Shown here: one piece after another, positions 24,493 through 31,192 of the stretch
Layout of the letters: the number at the start of each line of letters is the position of its first letter
How positions within the stretch are numbered: position 1 is the first letter of the stretch
Source: Acidobacteriaceae bacterium
GTDB lineage: Bacteria > Acidobacteriota > Terriglobia > Terriglobales > Acidobacteriaceae
Direction: 5' to 3'
DNA: 31,192 nucleotides
NCBI GenBank assembly: GCA_003133425.1
Contig: PKXI01000343.1
Coordinates: forward strand, 426-31,617
The notes under the pieces: generated by a model
What the model saw: only the letters and a program-made list of their open reading frames with translations
The model's database searches: none
What the model was told of the DNA's origin: nothing
Program-made: the position numbers and the translations under genes

Positions 24493-26658
24493 CTATTCCA
24501 AGCCGCCATTGCCTGCGGGTTGAGGCTGCGCAGTTCCGACCGCTGCCGGCACGGGCGCGGCGGGCTCTCGCACCAACACCGCAAAGCGCGGAAATGCAAA
24601 GCTACCGCCTGCGTCGTCGATTACATTCAACTGGCACAGATAAGTGCCGGGCTTCAGCCCTGCCAGCGGCACATCCATCTCAATCGCCACCGCGTCGCGC
24701 CCATCGACATTGATCGCCTTCGCCTGCACCAGCGGCGTTTCGTACACTTTCGTTGAACCCTGGATGAGTTCGAGGCTACTCAGCAGATTGATGCCGGGCT
24801 TGGTCCCCTTGGGCGCGTTCTCCGCGGCCTTTTCGCGCGCGGGACTATAGACCTCGTACAGCAGATACATGTGCTGGTCCTGGCGGAACACGTGGCTGAT
24901 GTCGGGCACGTATTCCTCGCCGTTGCGCACCAGCGGGTCCTGTTTCTTGCTCGACTGACGCGACGCCGCAAGCACAATTGAACTCATTTTCAGCGGAGCC
25001 TTCTTCAAGTCCGGCAACGTAACATCCGCCACAAACGAGCCCATGCGACCGGTCTGATTTTCGCGCACCACAAACTTTACCTGGTACTTGCCCGGCGGCA
25101 GGTTGAAGCTGGTGGTGTACTGAATGTTTTTCTGCCGCGCATTGAGCGTGGGATCGAGATTCAGCTTCACGGTCTCGCGCACGTGGCCGATGGGCCGCTT
25201 CACTTCGTCGATGACTTCGCCGAGAATATCGAGGGTCGCTTTGTCTTTGTCGCCGCCCTTTACAAAAGGAATTTGCGAGCCCGGCACCAGCAGCGAAACC
25301 GGCATGTAGTAGCGGTTCTCGTCGAGGCGGAAGTACATGGCGTCGAGATACATTGCCATATCGGTCGCGGGCAGATCGCTGGCCAACTGGTCGGTAAGCT
25401 CCTGCTCGCGGTCTTCGCGGCCGGAGTGCTTGAAGTCCGCGGGCGCATAGTAGCCCTGGCGGTATTCCAGCTTGACTCCCGGCATCTTGACCTTGATCGC
25501 AAGCTTGCGGTATTTGCCATCGCGCGCCGGGTTCGACGAATGAAAGCCGATGGCGTAGTAGGCTGACGTATCCTTCTGCACCTGCGCAAACGCCGGAGCA
25601 AAATCGTTGGAATCGAAGAACGATTTGCCGCCGGTATCGCTGGAAAGCGTCGCCATGACTTCCTGGCTGGCGAAGTTGGCGTTCATGTTGTTGGTGAGCG
25701 CGCCGCCGTTCGAAGCGCCGTTTCCGCGCAGGCTGCCGGTCGATGCATCGCCCAACGGCCCAATCGCCTGCAGGCCGCGCGTGTCCACACTGTAGATAGA
25801 AAGATTGGCGCGCACCGCCGCGTTGATGGCTGCCCGCAGAGATGCCTGGTTCTCAATGCCGTCGCGCGTAATGCCCCCGGAAAAATAGAGCAGCGACTTT
25901 TTCTCATTGATCTTTGCGAGTGACTGCGAGACCGCGCGCAGTGCAAACAGTTCGCGGTCAGTGTTGAGGTCGTTGTACTCGCTCTCGTCAGGCGTGTAAC
26001 CGGTGGTGTCTTCCACCTGGTTCGAATTCGCTGTAGCGCCAGCGGCAAAGCCCGTGCTCTCGGTGCCGTTGTATACGCCCACTTCATTGATCAGCGCATT
26101 CTTGTCGGCGGTAAAATCCTGGTCCACCGTCAGAGTGTCGCCGAGCGAAACCAGCGCCACCAGGTCGGCCGGTTGCATCTTCGTTTTCAAGAACGCCTGC
26201 GCCGCCTGCACACTTCGGTCTAGGTCTTCCGGCTGCATCGAGGTCAGGTCGAAGAACATCACAATCAACCGGTGATTGCGCAGATCCTCAGGCTTGGCAA
26301 CGACGACTGCCTTCGGCCCGCTGCCAGTCGGACCCACTGCCAGGCCGCTCACCGTGGCTTCATTCAGAGGTGTGGCCATGTCAACGCTCTCAAAATCGAA
26401 TGTATCTATGTGCTGCTCTTTGCCGTTCTCGTAGACGCTGAAGTCACTCTGCTTGAGCCCTTTTACCACTTCGCCGGTCTTCGAATCGCGCACCACCACG
26501 TTGGTCAGCACCAGGTCGCTGTTCACTTTCAGCGTGAAGCCGCCTTGCGGAGCATTCGAGACCTGCGTCGGTTCCTGCGCAAGCGCCGGCCCAGCACCCG
26601 GAACCGCGAGCGCCATCGCCGCCATTCCCGCTCCGACCTTGCGCAACCAACCCGTCAT
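24493..26658 (-). CDS. secreted VWA-domain protein (acidobacterial VWFA-related type)
   Basis: A 721-residue exported protein. A signal peptide (1 to about 28, MTGWLRKVGAG to ALAQ) precedes a segment typical of this group, VVVRDSKTGEVVKGLKQSDFSVYENGKEQ (about 50-78). The von Willebrand A domain follows, with LIVMFFDLTSMQPEDL in place of the usual DxSxS metal site and SLLYFSGGITRDG further on. The C-terminal half is beta-rich. Such proteins probably mediate protein or surface interactions outside the cytoplasm. ATG 26658 is chosen because it starts the signal peptide and has an AAGGGA ribosome site. The in-frame extension to 26745 is translated from a palindromic repeat and is not credible. 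It lies downstream of the second Oar-like receptor. Confidence 0.88.
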   Translation of the reverse strand: MTGWLRKVGAGMAAMALAVPGAGPALAQEPTQVSNAPQGGFTLKVNSDLVLTNVVVRDSKTGEVVKGLKQSDFSVYENGKEQHIDTFDFESVDMATPLNEATVSGLAVGPTGSGPKAVVVAKPEDLRNHRLIVMFFDLTSMQPEDLDRSVQAAQAFLKTKMQPADLVALVSLGDTLTVDQDFTADKNALINEVGVYNGTESTGFAAGATANSNQVEDTTGYTPDESEYNDLNTDRELFALRAVSQSLAKINEKKSLLYFSGGITRDGIENQASLRAAINAAVRANLSIYSVDTRGLQAIGPLGDASTGSLRGNGASNGGALTNNMNANFASQEVMATLSSDTGGKSFFDSNDFAPAFAQVQKDTSAYYAIGFHSSNPARDGKYRKLAIKVKMPGVKLEYRQGYYAPADFKHSGREDREQELTDQLASDLPATDMAMYLDAMYFRLDENRYYMPVSLLVPGSQIPFVKGGDKDKATLDILGEVIDEVKRPIGHVRETVKLNLDPTLNARQKNIQYTTSFNLPPGKYQVKFVVRENQTGRMGSFVADVTLPDLKKAPLKMSSIVLAASRQSSKKQDPLVRNGEEYVPDISHVFRQDQHMYLLYEVYSPAREKAAENAPKGTKPGINLLSSLELIQGSTKVYETPLVQAKAINVDGRDAVAIEMDVPLAGLKPGTYLCQLNVIDDAGGSFAFPRFAVLVREPAAPVPAAVGTAQPQPAGNGGLE

Positions 26659-26684
26659 GAATTCCCTTCCCAACATTCCCTCAG

Positions 26685-26833
26685 GGGCTAAAGCCCAGTC
26701 TCGTTTTGCCGCGTCTGTGGCACGACTAAAGTCGTGCCCTTTCAAAACATCTCCCTAAAGAAAGGTCATCAAATCTGTGGCACGACTAAAGTCGTGCCCT
26801 TTCAAGACATCTACTTAAACAGCGGTCATCAAG
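26685..26833. repeat. palindromic repeat cluster with a 60-bp tandem duplication
   Basis: Two 60-bp copies (26714-26773 and 26774-26833) each carry the palindrome GGCACGACTAAAGTCGTGCC. A related smaller palindrome GGGCTAAAGCCC lies at 26685-26696. All share a CTAAAG centre. The copies differ at only a few bases. The cluster lies between the VWA gene and the end of the second receptor gene, and may act as hairpins at the RNA level. Confidence 0.9.
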
Positions 26834-26838
26834 CTTCG

Positions 26839-29800
26839 CTAGAACCTGAACCTCGACGTGAATTGAAACGACCGCATCCCTTCAATTGCAGTTGAAGTGA
26901 TCTGCCCAAAGGTGGGCGAAGTTACATTCGTGTCCACGCCGGAATACTGCACGATATTGAAAACATTGTTGGCCGTGGCGCGAAACTCCCAGCTGCGCGT
27001 GTCGCCCAACTGCATCGTTTTTGAAAGCGCCATGCTGTTTGAAATCGTCCCCGGCCCGGTAATCGAGTTGCGCGTCGCTGTTCCATACAGTCCCGCGGGC
27101 GGCGCAAAGGCCGCGGTGTTGAACCACTTCCGCAGCGATCCGCCGCCGGCAGTGATCGAAGCACCCGGCACCAGGTCCGGCCGCAACGTTCCCGTCGTGC
27201 CGCGCGCCACGTCGGCCACCGCCGCCTGATAACTCGGCGAAATCGGCGATCCGGTAGCGAATGCAAAGTTACCCGAGATTGAAAATCCCTCCAGAATATG
27301 TGAGGCCTTTCCGGTTGTAACCCAGGACTTGTCTTTGCCGAACGGCAATTCGTAAAGATAGGTCCCGCTGACCTTGTGGCGTTGATCGAAACTTGAACTT
27401 GCTTCTTCAGCGCCAAGTATCTGCCAATTTTGCGCCATCGTAACCGTGTCGTCGATCGAGTGCGAATACTGATAATTCGCGCCCACCGCAATGCCGCTCG
27501 ACAGCCGCTTGTTCACCCGCACCGTGCCTGCGTTGAACCGGGAATACGCGGTCGCCTGGTCGTAATTGAAGATCAGATTTGTCGGGTCGGTGTTGGGACT
27601 GCTCGGTGTTGCGCGCGGCGCGCTCTTCACGTCCAGATTGCTGCCCTTCGATCCGTTGTATCCAAGATTCATCACGATGCCCCACGGCAGCGTCTTCTGT
27701 ATGTCAAGGTTCCACACCTGCACGTGCGGCAGCGGGTAGTGCGGATCGACTGCATAGTTGCCCGTTGTGTCGGGCGACGGAAATCCATTGGCCAGCGTAA
27801 AGCAGGTGGCACTCTTCACGCACGCCGATGTGGCCTTGCCGCTGGGGGTGGCCGCTTCGTTGGTTTGCTCGTTGGCAAAGGGCGGCTCATGCGCCATTGA
27901 TGTGGCAAAGCCGGCGTACTGGCCGACGGTAAAGTTCATCCCGTATCCGCCGCGAATTACAGCTTGTTTCAGCTTGGGCACACGCCAGGCAAAGGCCAGC
28001 CTTGGTGCAATCGCCTTGTGATACGGAAACACCAGTGCTCCCGGCAGCTTGCCGCTGAAGGGACCGGTGCCTCCGGCCACTACTTCGGTTTGCCCAGTGA
28101 ATGCTGCTGCGGGATTGGTGTCGACGAAAGCAATGTGTCCGAATTTCTCTGTATACGGCGCGTAAAACTCATAGCGGAGACCGATGTTCAGCGTGAGCGA
28201 CGGCGTCGCTCGCCAGTCGTCCTGCGCAAATGCGTCGTACACGTTGTCGCGGAGATAGCTCTTGGCCACCGACGAGTCGATGGTTGTGGCCTGGGGAAGA
28301 CCGAGCAGAAAATCCGCGAGCGGCGAGCCGGTGGTCTGGTCTCCGGCCGCGTCTTCAGTAAACAGGCCGGTGAATGTAAAGCTGCCGGTGGCATTGGAGC
28401 CACCAAGAAAATCGCGATGCACGCGCCGGTAGTCGCCGCCAAAGCGCAGGTTGTGCTTGCCGTGAATCCAGCTCAACACCTCTGATGCCGATGTGGTCTG
28501 CGCAACAGAAAAGTTGGGCTGCTGCTGGCTCAGGCCGGAGATGGTGCTCATGGTGACTCTGGGCAGGCCGTAATTCAATGGGCTCGAGTTGAGGCCAACA
28601 CCGCCGGGCCCCAGGATACCGATCTGCGTTGCAATATCGGTCCCGTTGGTGAAGAAATTTGTCGTCTGGCTCTGGCTGCGATTCCAACTCACGTTGAAGA
28701 TGTTGGTGACCTTGTGATAACCAACCGTGTAGCCAACCTGCGCGGAGTTCGAGTCGGACCCGCTCTTGCCGCCCAGTTGCGGAAAGATATTCACATTGTC
28801 AGAGGCTGAGCGGCTCCAGTTGTAATTGACGTTGAAGCTCTGGCGCAACCCTTGATTCTGTCCCTGTGCCCTGCGCCCGCCACCACCACCGCCGCCGCCG
28901 CCGCGCCCGCCACCCGGCTGCGTAGCGTTCTTGCCCAGGCTGCGCATGTAGCGCACGCCAAGCTGCGTGGAGTTGGTTTGCGCTGTGGTCAGCAGATGGT
29001 AGTTATAAGCGTTGTTTGCGCTGCCGGCAACCAGGTTCGGCTCAGGAAAATACTTCATCAGCGCAGCAGCAGGCGCCGCAATGGAGGTCGGCGGAATTAC
29101 ATTCGCATTTCCGTTGTAAGCGAACTGCTGAAAATTTGCGGGGTTGTAAATCGGCGGCAAACCGGCTGCGGAAAAATCTCCGGCGCGCTCCGCGTCCGTG
29201 GGCACAGTTGCGTAGTCGTCTTGCGGAGTCGATTGCCGCGTGCCGCTCAGCGTGAGGAAAACCGTATCTTTGCCGCTTGGCTTGGTCAGGCGCGGAATGT
29301 AGGGCGCGCTCATGAACGTCAGTCCGAAGCGATTGGTTCCTGAGGCCGGCTGCTGTTGCGATTGGCCGCGCAGCGCAAACGGCTCAGCGTTCAAAGCCGA
29401 ATTGCTGCCCATCCAGAAGATGGCTCCGTGAGGCTGGCCCGGATTGAAGCCGCGGAAGTTGCCGCGCCCACCGCCGCCGCCACCGCCTCGGCCGCCGAAG
29501 CCACCTCCTCCACCACCAAATCCTCCGCCACCTCCGAAGCCACCACCTCCGCCGAAACCGCCACCGCCGCCAAATCCGCCGCCGCCGCCACCGCCGAACA
29601 GGCCGCCTGCTCCAGGAAGTCCCTGACCGGGATTCGCCGCCTGATATGCCGCGATCGCGTCCCTGATCTGCTCCACGTTCACGCCCGCCATCGGACTCAC
29701 CTGTCCAGACTGACCGCTGATCGCTACCGAATCTGCGCCGAAGTCGGAGTTGCCGGCCACTGACGGCAGCTCCGCGCCGCTGGCGCCCGCCGTTCCGCTG

Positions 29801-30390
29801 CTCGTATCGGTATCGGCACTCAGCGCGCTCGTCAGGCTCAGGCTCCCCGCACCGTTGCCCGCTAGTTGTTGGATGACCGAGTTCGCGGCCTGCTGACTGG
29901 CTGACTCGGTGTCCTGCCGCTCCTGCGCGGCTGCGCGCGAAGCCAGCACCAGCGCAAAGTTCACTGTCTGGTCGTGGCTCGTTGCGTTCAACAGCGCTTC
30001 CTGCGATCCGATGGCAAACGCCGCAAACTGCGTGCGAATCACGTAGCGCCCATTTTGCGGCAGGGTCATGGACCACGCGCCGGTAATGTCGGTTGTGGTT
30101 GAGAATTTCTTGCCGGTAAGGGTGTTCTGGGCGGTGACGGTCACACCCGGCAGCGGGATGTTACCGCTCTTGACCACGCCGTGAAGCCTGCCGCCGGGTA
30201 ACTGACTCGCAGGGGCCTGAGTCGGCGGGGCTTGGCTCTGCGGCGCCTGCGGTGCGGAAGCTGGAGCTCCTGTAGCTGCAGCGGGTGCGCCAGCCGGAGC
30301 AGGAGTCTGCGCCGCCTGCGCCCATCCGGCAGCGCTGGCAGCCGCAAGAATCCCTACCGCAACTGCATTCGTCAACGCTGCTCGCTGCAT
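26839..30390 (-). CDS. Oar-like TonB-dependent receptor with glycine-rich loops
   Basis: Outer-membrane receptor of about 1183 residues. A signal peptide (1 to about 26, MQRAALTNAVAV to AGWAQA) is followed by an Ala/Pro/Gln linker. A carboxypeptidase-regulatory-like domain then starts near RLHGVVKSGNIPLPGVTV. A long beta-barrel ends RSFQFTSRFRF with a terminal Phe. Two low-complexity inserts stand out: FGGGGG-type repeats at about 266-310 and a Gly run at about 491-507. The start is ATG 30390, which heads the signal peptide and has GGGGAG upstream; the frame continues to 30501 without supporting signals. It is divergent from the XRE regulator. Ligand unknown; possibly exported oligosaccharides or peptides. 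Confidence 0.92.
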   Translation of the reverse strand: MQRAALTNAVAVGILAAASAAGWAQAAQTPAPAGAPAAATGAPASAPQAPQSQAPPTQAPASQLPGGRLHGVVKSGNIPLPGVTVTAQNTLTGKKFSTTTDITGAWSMTLPQNGRYVIRTQFAAFAIGSQEALLNATSHDQTVNFALVLASRAAAQERQDTESASQQAANSVIQQLAGNGAGSLSLTSALSADTDTSSGTAGASGAELPSVAGNSDFGADSVAISGQSGQVSPMAGVNVEQIRDAIAAYQAANPGQGLPGAGGLFGGGGGGGFGGGGGFGGGGGFGGGGGFGGGGGGFGGRGGGGGGGRGNFRGFNPGQPHGAIFWMGSNSALNAEPFALRGQSQQQPASGTNRFGLTFMSAPYIPRLTKPSGKDTVFLTLSGTRQSTPQDDYATVPTDAERAGDFSAAGLPPIYNPANFQQFAYNGNANVIPPTSIAAPAAALMKYFPEPNLVAGSANNAYNYHLLTTAQTNSTQLGVRYMRSLGKNATQPGGGRGGGGGGGGGRRAQGQNQGLRQSFNVNYNWSRSASDNVNIFPQLGGKSGSDSNSAQVGYTVGYHKVTNIFNVSWNRSQSQTTNFFTNGTDIATQIGILGPGGVGLNSSPLNYGLPRVTMSTISGLSQQQPNFSVAQTTSASEVLSWIHGKHNLRFGGDYRRVHRDFLGGSNATGSFTFTGLFTEDAAGDQTTGSPLADFLLGLPQATTIDSSVAKSYLRDNVYDAFAQDDWRATPSLTLNIGLRYEFYAPYTEKFGHIAFVDTNPAAAFTGQTEVVAGGTGPFSGKLPGALVFPYHKAIAPRLAFAWRVPKLKQAVIRGGYGMNFTVGQYAGFATSMAHEPPFANEQTNEAATPSGKATSACVKSATCFTLANGFPSPDTTGNYAVDPHYPLPHVQVWNLDIQKTLPWGIVMNLGYNGSKGSNLDVKSAPRATPSSPNTDPTNLIFNYDQATAYSRFNAGTVRVNKRLSSGIAVGANYQYSHSIDDTVTMAQNWQILGAEEASSSFDQRHKVSGTYLYELPFGKDKSWVTTGKASHILEGFSISGNFAFATGSPISPSYQAAVADVARGTTGTLRPDLVPGASITAGGGSLRKWFNTAAFAPPAGLYGTATRNSITGPGTISNSMALSKTMQLGDTRSWEFRATANNVFNIVQYSGVDTNVTSPTFGQITSTAIEGMRSFQFTSRFRF

Positions 30391-30612
30391 CCACGCTCCC
30401 CACCATTTCCAGCCCGTACTCAGTTTGACGGTTTGCGCACCGCTAAGGTTTACCATCGCATGCCCGCTCGGACCAGTCGTAAACCTTCTCCACGGCGCCA
30501 AGCGACGACGCTCCTTACAACAACGAACCGGTTGAGGGACTCTTGTATCTCAGGAAGAACCTGTCGCGTTGCCACTGGACGTAATCAAAGAGGAACGGCG
30601 TGACAGGCACAC
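30391..30612. other. divergent regulatory region, receptor / XRE gene
   Basis: Part of a 322-base gap. It carries the inverted repeat at 30445-30487. I saw no convincing ORF, and no strong vegetative promoter for the receptor gene could be picked by eye. Confidence 0.45.
30445..30487. promoter_or_regulatory. 9-bp inverted repeat upstream of the receptor gene
   Basis: AAGGTTTAC (30445-30453) and GTAAACCTT (30479-30487) are exact reverse complements around a 25-nt loop. It lies 55-97 bases upstream of the receptor start. A third GTAAACC occurs at 30676-30682, just before the XRE gene. Possible operator, unproven. Confidence 0.35.
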
Positions 30613-30641
30613 TTGCATTTCTCCCGCCTGCATGTTAACTA
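30613..30641 (+). promoter_or_regulatory. candidate promoter of the XRE regulator gene
   Basis: TTGCAT (30613-30618) and TAACTA (30636-30641) are 17 nt apart, about 70 bases before the ATG at 30713, in an AT-richer stretch. Weak to moderate match. Confidence 0.35.
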
Positions 30642-30712
30642 TTAAGCCAATAATCTTTTGATTGCTACCACGGAAGTAAACCCTGGTACGCAAGGGACAG
30701 GACTCCTCCACC

Positions 30713-31060
30713 ATGAAAATCGGCACCACGATTCGCGCTTACCGTTTACAGAAAGGCCTTTCTCAAGGCGATATAGAAAAGAAGACCGGACTACTTCGCT
30801 GCTATCTTTCACGCGTTGAAAACGGCCACACCGTGCCTTCGCTCGACACGCTTTCAAAGATCGCCCAGTCCCTCGATCTGCCTATCGCGCAGTTCTTCGC
30901 CGACGACTCCCTGGGGCGGCAGTTCAACACGCAGAAGCTCACGGACGAGGAGCTTCGCTTTCTGACCCAGATTCGGCGCTACTCGGCGAATCTGAATGAG
31001 AGCGACCGCAAGCTGCTGCTCGCGATGGTGAAGAAATTCTCTTCCACGGCAGTGCGGTAA
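30713..31060 (+). CDS. XRE-family helix-turn-helix transcriptional regulator
   Basis: A 115-residue cytoplasmic DNA-binding protein. The Cro/C1-type HTH occupies about residues 5-60 (IRAYRLQKGLSQGDIEKKTGLLRCYLSRVENGHTVPSLDTLSKIAQSL). A short C-terminal helical region (TDEELRFLTQIRRYSANLNESDRKLLLAMVKKF) probably serves for dimerisation. No sensor or peptidase domain is present. ATG 30713 has AGGA about ten bases upstream. It is divergently placed from the large receptor gene, and the gap contains an inverted repeat, so it may control that gene or itself; this is inference from arrangement only. Confidence 0.9.
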   Translation: MKIGTTIRAYRLQKGLSQGDIEKKTGLLRCYLSRVENGHTVPSLDTLSKIAQSLDLPIAQFFADDSLGRQFNTQKLTDEELRFLTQIRRYSANLNESDRKLLLAMVKKFSSTAVR

Positions 31061-31192
31061 GAATTCTAAGATCAAGTTCGTGGACACGGCCACACTCCTT
31101 CCGGGGCTTTACAGGCTGCGGAAAAACCCCTGATTCCCGCCTCATTTTCTTCTGAGAACGGATTTTTTGAACTTTTCCGCCCGTTTTGCCGT

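Noticed and set aside
26659..26745. N-terminal extension of the VWA protein (MKGHDFSRA start)
   Set aside because: This is translation of a palindromic repeat; the signal peptide and ribosome site support the start at 26658.
31061..31192. Terminator or gene start at the window edge
   Set aside because: GGGGCTTT and AAAACCCC stretches can pair weakly, but the stem is poor and the region is cut by the window end, so nothing is called.

Overview
The window looks like chromosomal DNA from a GC-rich member of Acidobacteriota, probably class Terriglobia. This is inferred from gene content: two very large Oar-type TonB-dependent receptors with a carboxypeptidase-regulatory-like N-terminus, a secreted VWA protein of the kind expanded in acidobacteria, small proteins resembling the DUF5818 and DUF5522 families, and several dispersed short repeats that I recall as common in that phylum. 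No rRNA, tRNA, CRISPR array, transposase or phage gene was seen. Most genes are on the minus strand.

Layout. 1-5000: an Oar-like receptor and an FtsX/MacB-type permease, both minus. 5250-8210: plus-strand genes for a RodZ-like membrane HTH protein, S-adenosylmethionine synthetase (metK) behind a structured leader, a strong terminator, and a secreted alpha-carbonic anhydrase. 8259-16370: a minus-strand run read as TPR protein, RNase III (rnc), two tandem signal peptidases I, an AsmA-like protein and a HAD phosphatase. 16633-18251: an ECF sigma factor and a membrane anti-sigma factor with a TonB-C-like tail, preceded by an ECF-type promoter candidate. 18543-21355: a small secreted protein, an MDR oxidoreductase and a Tat-exported metallo-beta-lactamase-fold enzyme with a His-rich N-terminus. 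21512-24472: trmO, then the minus-strand group kdsC-queC-queE (Kdo phosphatase and 7-deazaguanine synthesis), then a small Cys-rich protein. 24493-30390: a VWA protein and a second Oar-like receptor with glycine-rich loops. 30713-31060: an XRE-type regulator divergent from that receptor.

Functionally this is mostly housekeeping and cell-envelope biology: outer-membrane uptake, protein export and processing, Kdo/LPS synthesis, tRNA modification and SAM supply. No defence system or biosynthetic cluster is evident.

The most distinctive signal is in the gaps between genes. Five loci carry arrays of degenerate heptamers with a fixed CAG every seven bases (CAGNNNN). Four of the five are pairs of arrays facing each other across a spacer of about 15-134 nt, so a transcript could fold into a long imperfect hairpin. 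A sixth gap carries an analogous octamer pair. These arrays abut or supply start, stop or C-terminal codons of neighbouring genes. Other points worth a second look are a carbonic anhydrase with Asp where the first zinc-binding His is expected, the structured metK leader, and the anti-sigma/TonB-C fusion.
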